This document shows positions 43,946-54,713 of a stretch of DNA of 64,000 bases, piece by piece (the stretch's first letter is position 1; each line of letters opens with the position of its first letter). The notes below the pieces were generated by a model. That model was not told the origin of the DNA. It worked only from the letters and a program-made list of their open reading frames with translations, and ran no database searches. Source of the stretch: Paralithodes platypus. Taxonomy: Eukaryota; Arthropoda; Malacostraca; Decapoda; Lithodidae. Location of the stretch: contig CM064538.1 in assembly GCA_032716605.1 (NCBI GenBank), positions 22,410,951 to 22,474,950 on the forward strand, given 5' to 3'. The position numbers and the translations under genes were made by a program.

Positions 43946-46240
43946 ATGGCGACTTTATCCGATACAGATCTGAGTCAGGCAATGGTGTACGCCCACAAAG
44001 CAACCGAACAACACCGTTACCAATTGGCCCTATAGCATAGGCCCGATCTTTTTCTAGGCATGACATTGAGAAATAAAGGAAAAAATGGATGGAAAGGTGT
44101 TGGTGTATATACCAAAGAAAAGAAAATAATTGATGATTATATGGAGCTGGAATGGGATGTCCACATCTTTGATTGCACCGCCTTCAATTGTCACCCAAAT
44201 GACCCCGCCAAATATTGTAAGCACGACGAACATGACAAAAGCTGTGATTTTTATGATTCCGTGATATCTGAGGTGGATTCGGGTGGTATACAATATCAGA
44301 CCTGTCAACGTGCGTGCTTTACAATAACCAGAAATATCGATCCTCAGTCTGGCAGACCAATGCCCGAGGGTAACTATTTTTTACCGGGACTAGATAGGGA
44401 TGGAAACTGTAGGGCAATCAATCCCCAATTTTTGACATGGGCCACCATACCAGTCTCCCGCTACAGTGCCGCTGGAAAAATAGAAGCTTTCAATAGTCCA
44501 GACTTGCCACCCTTCAGTATAACTGACCAAACCGTTTCCGCCATGACACCCAATTACGCCTACTGTCAATATTTCCAAAAAGAATCCAATTGGTCAAGAT
44601 TGTTATACGAGTGTGGGTGGTTAAAATCTTGCTATAGCAAGATTTTTTCTCGGCGATGTCTTGACCAATTTTCTCTATCGGGAAAATAAGAATGCCATCC
44701 AAAATAGTCTACCACGAATAACTAGAATTGGTCCCTCGGCCAGAGAAATTACTTTAGATGACACCCAAGTGAACCCAGCCAATACAAGCGCCTATTGCGA
44801 TCCCTTTTGTTGCATACCGATGGCTACCATAGCCAACTGAGTAAAGATGGCGGATTACACAAGCTCATAAAAAGATACTTCTCGTTATACAGCCATAAAA
44901 ATTACAATGTCTTCAAAGATGACGATGTGTATGGTCTCCTAAATGATTTACTTGTTCTCTTTACTAAATTATCTTTGAATATCAACAAAGATGAGATTAA
45001 GAAACTATTTTTGAACGAAATTGCAAATATCCAACTATCACCCGAAGAAAAGGAAAAATTTATCGTAATATTAAATTTATTGTTGAAATTTAACACCAAT
45101 ATCCCCTCTTACAGATGCTCCCTGTGATACATCTTATCATTATTATTCGGTTATTCATAGAAAAATGAAGAGGGAAGCGAAACTCGGCGACGATTTAAAA
45201 CCCATAGCCTACCGTCCTGTTGAACAATTTTGGGCTGCACCTGTTACTAATTTGGGGTTAAAGATATGGGAAGATCTCGTCAATATTGGCAGTTTAATAG
45301 GAGCCCCAAACAAAGATTTTAATTTTATGGATAATATAGTTGCCAATTTGGGAGCCGATCTTCTTGTGGATAATAGTTTGGATATCTTGGCCAAAAGGTC
45401 TCCTCTAAATTATCAAGTTCAATAATGACTAAACTGAGTGCTCGAGCTGGTGTTAAAGCGGCCTCCTGGTGTGTAGTGGCCTCTGTCAGCCGAAAAATAA
45501 TAGGATTGGCTGTTAAGACTATGGTTAAAGTTGCAGTTCAAATGTTAAAGTTATTGGCCAAACTCGCAACCATGGCCTTCAATGTAGTGGCCATGGTTCT
45601 GACATTTATCTCAATTTTAGGACTAATCTTAGATTTTGCTATAGACACCAGTTGGATGAATGAAATCAAATACAAATCCGACCTAGAAAAATACGCCCAT
45701 TCCCTTAACGAATCTTTTCGAACAAAAATGAATATTACCGACGTGAACGCATAAACGGCACCATTCAGTCCCCACGATTTACTACATTTTGTGGTTGAAT
45801 CAAATCTCACCCATGTTGACAATAGCTTTGAAACAACTATTAATCCCGCAACGGGTGAAACTCTCTCCACCTACGAGCAATTAATGTCCGAAATATATAA
45901 CGATAAACCAATGTTTTCCGAAGAGGAGAATATTATGTATATGAACAAGTATTATCAATACCTAGGCTCGAGAACCATCAATCACTACGGACAACCTATT
46001 GGCGGAGAAAAGCATATCGAACAATTCGACAGTCAAGCCAAAATTGATAAAGTTAAGAATGACCTCTCGGAAATTTTACAACAGGGGTCGGTTTACGGCC
46101 GTGTAATTGGTTATAATGCACGAAGATTGGTGCTCCGGAGTGCAATTGATTCTGAGGTTCGACCGGAATATACGACAATGCAATTGTCTATGGTTAACCA
46201 TTGTATTATTGGGCAGTCTTGCCCTGGCGCTCCATCATAG
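43946..46240 (+). pseudogene. PIF-0/p74-like envelope protein gene, copy C (nearly full length)
   Basis: The ATG at 43946 starts the longest copy. The N-terminus (DLSQAMVYAHKA...RYQ) fits the conserved start of the p74 N-terminal domain; an in-frame TAG lies at 44033-44035. The frame then runs through FNCHPND, paired-Cys CQRACF and the YCQYF segment. It is disturbed at 44585-44700 by a small palindromic insertion (ATCTTGCTATAGCAAGAT), changes frame near 44810 and again near 45125, and continues to a hydrophobic segment (about 45500-45640) with SRAGVKA-like and ILGLILDFAID parts. A final soluble tail ends at 46240. Total span about 765 codons, longer than baculoviral p74 (about 650). Family members mediate binding to gut cells during oral infection. 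Several breaks make this copy non-coding. Confidence 0.7.
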
Positions 46241-46481
46241 AAATATATTTTTTCTATTCATTTTAGTTTTGTATTTACATTTACTATGTGTACTAAACAT
46301 TAAAAAAAAATATCTGAATTTTATATATAATTCAAGATTATTTAATTTTGATAAATCCTTCGACGACACCTTGAATATGGGAGCCGTAGAGTACCAACAT
46401 CACCTGACAGCAGTGGCTGAGTACCATAGGCGATTTTTCGGCCCATTCAATTTAGATCTTAAATTGCAATATTCGGCCTAA
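46241..46481 (+). CDS. Small ORF with membrane segment downstream of PIF-0
   Basis: A frame that begins inside the PIF-0 3' end (in-frame ATG at 46107) stays open to 46481. It codes a hydrophobic stretch (FFLFILVLYLHLLCVL) and an acidic-aromatic tail (DDTLNMGAVEYQ...FGPFNLDLKLQYSA). The tail DNA is repeated after PIF-0 copy B at 17455-17585, so it belongs to the block. Whether it starts at the overlapping ATG or is a separate gene with a lost start cannot be decided. Confidence 0.35.
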
Positions 46482-46620
46482 TCGAAGGCTTCGGGGTTAT
46501 ATACGACCTTTTTTTTATTTAGAGCCATACTACTCACACCGAGTGTGCACGGTGTGGTATGATTTTTTTTTACAATAAACTTTATTTAATCAGAAAATGT
46601 GTGTCTTTTCCACATTGGCA
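46478..46620 (+). terminator. Hairpin/polyA module 5, 3' of the PIF-0 unit
   Basis: Best preserved copy. GGTTATATACGACC, T-run, AGAGCCATACTACT, a stem CACACCG (46535-46541) and CGGTGTG (46550-46556) with an 8-base loop, then TTTACAATAAACTTTATTTAATCAGAAAATG with AATAAA at about 46573. It lies directly after the small ORF. Confidence 0.7.
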
Positions 46621-46706
46621 GCAACCGTGCCTGTCTTGTATATATATATATATAACTCCCCTAAACCTTCTGAGACCACAACCCATCTATAATTATATCC
46701 TCTACC

Positions 46707-46781
46707 ATGCAGTCACTACGTCTTTTGAAGTGCAAGGTGGAAATAGCTGTAACGGGATATTTGGGAGATATCAACTGTTCA
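46707..46781 (+). pseudogene. VIT-VWA protein start, copy C (truncated by 6-kb unit)
   Basis: The first 25 codons match copy B (MQSLRLLKCKVEIAVTGY-GDINC) including the upstream 60 bp. At 46782 the sequence departs into the left flank of the 6-kb unit, and the rest of the gene is not found after the unit. Confidence 0.75.
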
Positions 46782-46844
46782 CCGAATATGAACACCTTAT
46801 CAGTGGTGGGCGTGGGCGTGGGCGCGCCGATTTGGTGCTCTGCA

Positions 46845-46928
46845 CTCTGCGATCCGGTGCGCACAACCAGTATAGAGGAGTAAGGAACGGTAAAAATCTG
46901 AACTCGGAGTGCAGGCAGGGGGCGCAGC
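46845..46928 (+). repeat. Left 84-bp inverted repeat
   Basis: Shares ATAGAGGAG, AAGGAACG, AAAAATCTGAACTC and GAGTGCAGGC with the right copy. Outside it lies a GTGGGCGTGGGCGTGGGCGCG run. Confidence 0.75.
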
Positions 46929-47225
46929 TTGAATTTTGCGTTCCTTTCTGGGGCTCAAGAAGCGATTTTTCCTGTCAACAAGCGAACGTCGTCACCTTCT
47001 CTGACCTCAGCCAATTTCTCAATACATCAAGATAGTTCCCGGACATGTTCTAGAAAAGTGCACCCACGACCCTTCGTAACACCCCGGAACTTCAACCTAT
47101 ATGTCTCTGGTTGTAACTCGTACGCCCACAGAACATCTTCCTTCAGAGAGGGTAAAGGAAAATTGGAAAGGTAACTAATGCCCGGGGACTAATGGCTGTG
47201 GCAGGATTAGGAGACGTTTTTAGGG

Positions 47226-47240
47226 AATATATAGGGGAGA
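47226..47240 (+). promoter_or_regulatory. Possible TATA box of the + strand gene in the 6-kb unit
   Basis: GGAATATATAGGGG lies about 45 bases before the ATG at 47278. Position and sequence suit a TATA element but no transcript evidence exists. Confidence 0.35.
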
Positions 47241-47277
47241 TTTCGACTTGAGGGATACTTTTTTGAACCCACTGTCG

Positions 47278-48445
47278 ATGTTTTACCTGACGAGCGATAG
47301 CGAGTCTGTAATTTAAGAGGAACCGGCCTTCGGCCTGGACATTTTCTTTACCGAAAAGTTTACAAATTTATCTTGAAAAGGGGTCTATAGTAGGGACTGT
47401 AATTATAAGCTTGATGGAGGTCTAAGGAACTTACATTATTCGTCCCCACTCTCCAACTACCCCTACTGGACCACCACCAGATTGTGTGTCTCATCTTCGG
47501 ATTCGTAAACGACTGTAACGGTTTAGGTTACAACCTAGTGAACTGCGCCAAGTATCTAATGATACTGGAGGTTACGCTAGCCACCCGTATCAAAAGCCAG
47601 TACTACAACCTCGAACTGACTCTCCTGATCGCATTGTGTCAACAGCTTTCACATTCCAATGTTCAGAGTTGGGTATATAGCTCTACACCCCTCAACCAGA
47701 CCATAAATAAGCTATTTGGACATACACATTCTGAGACACCAGCAGGGCTGAACAGTTTCTACGCAAACAGATAGAGGATGAATCGAGCGACAACTTCCAG
47801 TAGAAGTATTCGAGGAGCCGCATCACCCAAAAGCGCGCTGCTAGTGAGAAGAGTGGCGGTGAAGATGACGACGACCAGAGGAATAAGAAGATGAAAAAGA
47901 ACAAAAAGAGGAGGAACGAGTATCACGACGACGAAAATGATGAGGGTCCTTTTGAACATGGTATGCTACAATATTGGGTAGTGATAGATTACAACTTAGA
48001 AAATGCGTGCAACGACGGTCAACGCGTTCTCAACTGCCTGCGACCGAACGGAGACTTCTCGATCATAGTACTGAAAACCATGGCCGGAGAAATGGATTGG
48101 CACAGACCCGACCATAATGATGATATAGACACGTCCGAGTTCAAATTGTACACCCAGTTTCTACTGTCTAATATTCCCGATCATCTCAAAGTTGTCATAT
48201 CCAAAGTGTCCATCATAGAAATCGAGAACTTGAAACACACCAAGGTGACCAGCATCATCAACGGCAAAGTTGAAAAACAGAGCTTGGACGACTTTATGGC
48301 CGACACTGCCAAACTACCTAGTTGCCTCTATCTGGGCAGTAAAGAGTTCCACTTCGATATGGTCTTTCAAGACTCTCTCATAGATAGGATATATGCTGCG
48401 AACAATACCCCAACTTTAGGCTTCAAAGTATTCAACTATGATTGA
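47278..48445 (+). pseudogene. Unknown gene of the 6-kb unit, frameshifted
   Basis: Starting at ATG 47278 (MFYLTSDSESV), protein-like stretches continue in alternating frames: RPGHFLYRKVYKFILKRG (47335-47390), then 47412-47774 (LQLPLLDHHQIVCLIFGFVNDCNG...), then 47830-48445. The last part has a lysine/arginine-rich nuclear-signal-like segment (KMKKNKKRRN), an acidic DDENDEG and a folded-looking C-terminus ending FKVFNYD. At least three frame breaks are present. AATAAA follows at 48452. I do not recognise the family. It is convergent with the VWA/RING gene. Confidence 0.5.
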
Positions 48446-48507
48446 GGAATCAATAAAAATGTGACATGTTTTTGGTATTTTTTACCCTTTATTCTTAGTT
48501 TTAGGTG

Positions 48508-48627
48508 AATAGAATGTAGTAACGATACGGAGGTATCAGGCCACATTGTCAAGTAAAATCTACCCTGAATAGAATGTAGTAACAATACGGAGGTATCAGG
48601 CCACATTGTCAAGTAAAATCTACCCTC
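48508..48627 (+). repeat. 60-bp direct duplication
   Basis: GAATAGAATGTAGTAACRATAC and GGAGGTATCAGGCCACATTG and TCAAGTAAAATCTACCCT occur twice head to tail with one difference. Confidence 0.9.
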
Positions 48628-48679
48628 GGACTCACACATTTGTTGTAACGTAGCCAAAATCACTACTCAATTCAACATC

Positions 48680-49580
48680 ATCTCCTTTTTTGGTCAGTCT
48701 GAGGCTAGATTTTCACATTCAGTAGTCTGGTTTTTAATGGTATGGCTGTACATATCTCAACTCTGAGATGCTAAAAATCTAGCCTAGCCTAAGACTGACT
48801 CGCAAATCGACACACTAAAAGTTGGAAACCCCCACACCTCGACTTTGAGAGGTCAGACATATTTGGTAGTCACATTCTTGAACACAACACTCGGAGTGAG
48901 TTTGGCCAACTTTAGTTTCTTGATTCTCTAGGTAGTCAGTTTAGAGGGACGCTACAACACTTGGTCAGTCCGAGGGTTAGATTTCCACATTCAGTATACT
49001 GGTTTTAGGTGAATATCACACCCGTTTACTATAAGGAAGGATATGGATGGTATGGCTGTATAAGCCATTAAGCTGTATAAGCCATTCTCAACTCTGATAT
49101 GCTAAAATCTAGTCTCAAACTGACCAAATTTCAAACACTCCGATAAATCCAAAGCTGGTAGTGAGTGGTGTGGGTGTGTACTAAAAATTCAACTACCAAA
49201 AATAATTCTGGTCGCTTGACCAAAATAGCGTTGGTACGAAAAATGGAGGGAGTGTGTTTTATCAAATTTCAGTTTCTCAATTCTATACTTTCTCTAGTAT
49301 TCTCTAATTTCTAAAGCATCTCTCCGAGAGTGGGAGTGAGATTGAGACTACCAAAAAAAAATCTGGTCGCTCGACCGATGGTACGAAAAAATGGAGGGAT
49401 TCTATTTTGTCAACTTTAGTTTCTCGATCACTCTAGTTGGGTGATAGGAGAGATGCTTTAGAAATTTGGTCAGTCTGAAGCTAGATTTTCACATCACATT
49501 CAGTGGACTTGTTTTAGGTGAATATGTCCTAAACTATCAAGATTGTATTAGAGGGTTACGAAACACAAGATATACCAAGA
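48680..49580. repeat. Non-coding middle of the 6-kb unit with interspersed repeats
   Basis: GGTCAGTCTGAGGCTAGATTT with CACATTCAGT recurs at about 48694, 48962 and 49469, partly followed by GGTTTTAGGTGAATAT. TGGTACGAAAAATGGAGGGA occurs twice (49233, 49380), and ATCTCTCC-type sequence appears in both orientations (49315 and 49450). Nothing coding is seen. It separates two convergent 3' ends. Confidence 0.65.
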
Positions 49581-49585
49581 TTCTT

Positions 49586-52500
49586 TTATTTGAAAACCAC
49601 CACACCACCACGCCCAGCCTCTGATTTGCCCATAGGGTGTCTGCAGCCCGGACAGTTAAAGTTGGACCCTAACATGTTCAGCCATTCACCGCAGAGATAG
49701 GTCCTACAATGTATATTGTACATCTTGTTCACTGCAGTTTCGAGGCATAGGCACATGAATTCAATTTGAAGATGTGAAGTTCTGGGTCGGTGATGTTTTC
49801 ACCGCAGACCGTCTTGACCAAATCTATACTCTCTGGAGTCGTAAACCACTGACCATCATCGAGTATCTTGTCCAATTCTGAGGCATCAGTGTACTGCCTG
49901 GGAATGCCGGCAGTTTCGAAATATGTGTAACTCTTGGCGAGTTGAGCTTTATTTTTCCAATTATCACGCATCAGGTCCAATTTGAGTCCAGTTTGGGCTT
50001 TGAGTACCGCATTCACTTCATTCGGTCGAAAGATTTCAGCCACCGTTACATCCTTGTTGTTGGTGATAATTTCGCGACATTTGACTGTTTCGTCGTCTAG
50101 TTCCATTTCCATCTCAGCCGAACTCTCTTCCCTAACTTTGGCGATCAGGAAGTCTCGACCCTCATCGTCGATGGCAACCAGTTCTCCTCCTTCCACCCTC
50201 TCAGCCAGCCACTCGAATTGGCAGATAGCAAACTGAATGTTCAGGGTGTGGTTGATTCCTTCTCCTTTTCCTCCTCCTCCATTCACCGCAGCCGCCGCCA
50301 TATATTGGTTGGCGTAAAGTCCCAGAGATTTAGCGTTAGCTTCATTCTTGATGGCCCGAATGGTTCTGCATTCTACACATCTATGCATACTGACTTGGGC
50401 TGGAGCGCTAGGATATCTGAACACCGTGTATAGCTTCTTGCAGTCAGTACACCTCAACATCACCTTCATGATTATCATCATCGTCGTCACCTTCCTTCTC
50501 GACGATATCACCCCGCTTCTGGTTGCGACGGTGACTGCGAAGGTTGACGGCTTGACATTTGGGTTTAGCATCCAATGTCAGTCCGAAGGCGGTCAACACT
50601 TGATTCGTCACCTTGGAGTCTGGGTACCTTTCATTAATCTGACAATACATGCACACCACCGCGGATGGCGTCTCGAACAGCTCATGGAAAATGAGGTTCT
50701 TGCACATGATACACTCGATTCTTGGGACACTAGCGTAGGTAGTAACATCAGCGACGAAGGTTTTGTGTTGGTGGACAAAGCTCATATTTGTGTTCTTGCA
50801 CACCACCAACATGGCATCCAACTGAGAACTCGAAGCGAGTTGATCAATGAAATTCTGAGGCAGGTATTTGCGCACATTTTGGTGTAGTGTGGTGTTCCTA
50901 CATGCGTTGTCGTACATTGCCGGAAAGAGCCGTCCATTATCCTCAACCATCCCACCAAATTCCATCTCCTGCATAGTCTGTTGGGCAACCGCCACCAGTT
51001 CTTGGCAATCAATTTCATCCCTGTTTCGCAGTATCGTGGCGCACATCATCATCGTGTTGAAGCCGTGTCTGTCTTGGAAAGAGACATTGATATCCAACAG
51101 ACAAAACAGTACTTGGATGGGACTGTAATATCGTTCGGAGCTCGGATGGCCAAAATGACCAGCCGGGATACACTCCAGTCTCTTCCCGTCCAAACTTTTC
51201 CCCGTCTTGTTGGGTGTCAGCGTGTACGTAACCCCCTTGACGAAATTTGTCACCCACTTCAACGTCACAGCTCCGCACATCCCCAACAATTCTGTAGTAG
51301 TAGGCGGCGGTGTAATCTCAATATCTGGGTTCAGTAGTAGAATTCCACCGTTGTCGGCCGTTGCAGTTTCAGAGATGGTGGTAGCGATGAATTCTTGAGC
51401 CACATATTCATATCTCATCTTCTTCAAATCGTCGTATGTGGATTGGTCTCGGCATTGCCTTTTGAGAGCCATGTTCAGATCCTGAGTATGTTGCTTATTT
51501 GGGTTACAGTCGGCCACGAATCCCTTGATGTACGCCCCGACAATAGGAAAGTTGACAAGCAGACCTGCCCAACACCTTGTCATCACAAATGGTTTCGACA
51601 ATCATTTGAGCATTATTGGAGTAATTCTCTGGCTGCTGCTGTTGCCCTTCTCGTCGAAAGATGCGGTCATATTTGGCCATAGTGTCGTTGGTGGTGTTTT
51701 CTGAAGTGTAGTTAGGGTATAGTGTGAAGTAGAAGAATTCGAAGACCCGTTTACCATTTTACACTTTCTTGATGTTTGGATCGTCATTCACCCAAAACTT
51801 TGTAGAGTTGATCAATGTTTTATATTCCAATCCCAGTTGGTTAGCGCTCTCCCTGGCAATGTCGAGACTCCTCAGTTCTTTTCCCAACAGGCTCTGAATG
51901 TTCAAATTGTTCCCGAAAGTCGAATGGACCAGACTGCGCATGATGTCGGTCGTGACCAGTTTGGTAGCACTATCAGCATAGTAATGTCCGTTTTCGATCT
52001 CGATGATACTACATCTCTGGATGGGCGTATTATTTTCGTTCGAGTTGGTTATCGCCTCTTCCAATTTCATGTAGCCTTTGAGTGGGTATAGTGTATGCTG
52101 GTTGGAAGTGGCCACGATCACCATCAGTTTGGCGTTATTGAAATTCAGTTGTTGGGCAATGTACTGGGGTGTAGCCCCAAACTTCTCCCCGACGTGCTGG
52201 GCGTAATGTGACATCTCTTTCGATAACTCCCTATCCAAATCCTTCGCCAATCCCCTTTCGAAGAAACGGCCGTCCTCGTCGGTTATGATGTAGATCAGAG
52301 CACCCGAATGTTTCGATCCCGAAATAGAATCGATTGCTAGGAGAATGGCGCTACATGAAGCTTCATACCCGATCGGGCCTCCCCCTTTCACACCATCAAC
52401 CAGGGTAGCCAGGAACTTGTTTGTGGATTCAATGTCAGTGAACTTGTGTCGAGATAGTCCATTCGAGGTGTGATCGAAATCCTTGAATGTGATCAGCTCC

Positions 52501-52627
52501 AATTCTAACCGAGTGAAGAGTTTCATCAGACGAGCCACGTTATGGATGGCGAGGGTCGATTTTTGAATAACTGGTCCCATCTGGCAGTGGCATCCAGGAG
52601 GAAGATAACCTTCAGCGAATCATTCAT
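49586..52627 (-). pseudogene. VWA / zinc-finger / RING-like protein of the 6-kb unit, broken
   Basis: The ATG at 52627 sits in GCCACCATGA, a strong Kozak context. The first residues (KVIFLLDAT) lead to a VWA MIDAS; a one-base frame break occurs right at the MIDAS near 52580. The VWA frame continues to 51759, with GGGPIGYEA and YIITDEDG. Then come an in-frame stop near 51760, a frame change near 51560, and a large middle region with a CIMC...CMYC zinc ribbon (about 50710-50650). After an acidic DDDDD run comes another frame change near 50460 and a second CTDC...CVEC ribbon. The last part (49755-49586), again in a shifted frame, has Cys-rich sequence ending NCPGCRHPM, like the last pair of a RING. 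About 1,014 codons in all. A ubiquitin-ligase-like role is conceivable but unproven. Confidence 0.6.
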
Positions 52628-52717
52628 GGTGGCGTCTTTGGTGTGTACCTTATGAAGGGTTGTTACTGACGGTTCAAGGCCTGGGTTGGTTGTTATTCTT
52701 GTGAGGCTCTAGACCCC

Positions 52718-52725
52718 CTTATATA
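52718..52725 (-). promoter_or_regulatory. TATA box of the VWA/RING-like gene
   Basis: On the - strand GGTATATAAGGGGG lies 91-98 bases upstream of the ATG at 52627 and 53 bases inside the right inverted repeat. The match to the TATAWAAG consensus is good. Confidence 0.55.
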
Positions 52726-52777
52726 CCAAACATGTTATCGTGTACAGTTATCGTACGGTGTTACTCACGGTGTTAGT

Positions 52778-52861
52778 GCTGCGCTCCCCGCCTGCACTCA
52801 GAGTTCAGATTTTTGTCGTTCCTTGCTCCTCTATATTGGTAGTACACATTGGATCGCAGAG
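52778..52861 (-). repeat. Right 84-bp inverted repeat
   Basis: This is the inverse of 46845-46928; about 12 mismatches in 84 by eye. Confidence 0.75.
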
Positions 52862-53235
52862 CTCTCTCTGGTTACTACTATTTGATTTTATTTAAGAAAG
52901 GATATCTAGTAATTATAAACTTAGAACTATCTAGAGTGCTCTCCTTTTCTTTTTGTGTTGAATAATTATGAAAAGTAAAGAATTACCAGGGACACTAGAC
53001 CTATTCTCTAATGATGCAATTTATATCTAATACTTTGGACTTTTCTCTGATTACTGATTCATTCTCTCTCTCTCTCTCTCTCTCATAAGCAGCCAATCAG
53101 GTCATTGCGAGCCACCACTAACTCGCGCCGCGCAATGAAGACCACTGATGTAGATACACGTTTATAACTACATCTTCCTAAGTTGCATAACAAACGTCGC
53201 TGGTATAGAAAGGGTTAAAAAAGTTATGGCGAGTT

Positions 53236-53700
53236 ATAAATTTGTATTCATATTTCATAAACAATGCCTGGATAAGTTACGCATGAAGCACACATATTTC
53301 ATAAAACAATGCCTGGATAAGTTACGTATGAAGCACACATATTTCATAAAACATTGCCTGGATAAGTTACGTATGAAGCACACATATTTTATAAAACAAT
53401 ACCTGGATAAGTTACGCATGAAGCACACATTTTTCATAAAACAATGCCTGGATAAGTTATGCATGAAGCACACATATTTCATAAAACAATGCCTGGATAA
53501 GTTACGCATGAAGCACACATATTTCATAAAACAACACCTGGATAAGTTACGCATGAAGTACACATATTTCATAAAACAATGCCTGGATAAGGCACGCATG
53601 AAGCACACATATTTCATAAAACAATGCCTGAATAAGGTACGCATGAAGCACACATGTTTCATAAAACAATGCCTGGATAAGATACACATGAAGCACATAT
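53236..53700 (+). repeat. 45-bp tandem repeat, about 10 units
   Basis: Units read ATTTCATAAAACAATGCC, TGGATAAGTTACGCATGAAG, CACACAT. They encode a 15-residue repeat (MKHTYFIKQCLDKLR) on the + strand and a different open frame on the - strand. Differences between units are mostly single bases. An ORF of 162 codons starts at 53226, but coding is doubtful because both strands are open. Confidence 0.9.
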
Positions 53701-53997
53701 TTCAGATAACTTAGAAAGGAAGAAAGCACTGTAAATGTTGTCAAAAGAAATGTAATGAGTCATGTATAATCCCGAATAATATTGCCATATTAGTTACAAT
53801 AAGACAGGAATGACAAAATAAAGTAGGTAATTCTAAAATATGTTGAATACTGAATATTATACTGAAAGACAAGCTCTGACAACTAAATATTCATAAACAA
53901 ATACACACAAACATAACCGAGTATATATTACAAAACCAATACAAACAAACACAAATTAATATATGAGGACACATTTCAGGACTCTCTCTCTCTCATT

Positions 53998-54123
53998 GTT
54001 AGACCCCATCTTGAATCTAGCGTTCAGTTCGGGTCCCGTATCTCAAGAAAGACATTACAAAACTCGAATTTGTGCAGCGTAGAGCAAATAAACTAATTCC
54101 CTCTCTGAATAACAAACCTTTTT
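53998..54123 (+). pseudogene. Relic of a second LINE family (RT thumb)
   Basis: VRPHLESSVQFGS is followed, after a frameshift, by LEFVQRRANKLIPSLNNKPF, the conserved thumb segment of CR1/RTE-type reverse transcriptases. It is distinct from the LINE at 21-24 kb, which has RSQMDYCSPLWGG at this place. Only about 125 bp remain. Confidence 0.6.
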
Positions 54124-54250
54124 CTTTGGCCTTTGTCTATTCTTTCGGATGAAATAAGTCTCCTTTCGGAGATATTCTCCCAATTTGAAGATGATATCAT
54201 CATTATCCGAAATGTAGTAAGGGGATCAATAAATATTGTTTGGTCGCTCC
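54121..54250 (-). pseudogene. Inverted copy of the 5' end of the 378-aa orphan gene
   Basis: This is the inverse of 42403-42533, including GACCAAACAATATTTATTGA, the ATGATG start, and the first roughly 27 codons. The rest of the gene is absent; a LINE relic abuts it. Confidence 0.75.
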
Positions 54251-54713
54251 TCCATCACATGTGTGCTCCATGACAAGTTGATCGTAACCTACTTTTTACA
54301 GGAGGGGAGAGAAAGAGAGAGAGATGATATACCTCTCGGACAGTGACTGCCCCATCATATACAAGGCCAGTCGCTTTACATAAACGCTCAGAAAATATAT
54401 TTTTTTTTTGGTTAAAAAAAGTCAATCTTCTTAGCTAACTAGTTAGTTTTTCGAGGGATCTAAACCCCGTTTTGTGTCCTTACATCTTAGCTAGCCTAGT
54501 TTCTAAACCCCATTTGTTTTGGTGTTCACTTTACGTAAACTCTCAGAAAATATTATTTTTGGAGAAAAATATTATTTTGGTCAAGTTTTGTGTCTACATT
54601 GACCGAAAAACAATTGACCGAAAAACAAAATCTATAAATAAGGTTTATTGTAAACTACATTAGGCCGAGAAACCAAGAACGTAAACATTGGAGGAGGAAG
54701 AAGAAGAAGAAGA

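Larger units (their letters stand above)
46845..52861. mobile_element. 6-kb unit bounded by 84-bp inverted repeats
   Basis: CTCTGCGATCC...GCGCAGC at 46845-46928 and its inverse at 52778-52861 are 84 bp each and about 85% identical by eye. Between them lie two convergent genes with their own TATA boxes near the inner edges, and a repeat-rich middle. The unit interrupts VIT-VWA copy C and is less AT-rich than its surroundings. No transposase is recognised, so mobility is inferred from structure alone. Confidence 0.55.

Noticed and set aside
53236..53700. CRISPR-like array
   Set aside because: Units are contiguous 45-bp repeats with no unique spacers, in eukaryotic DNA.
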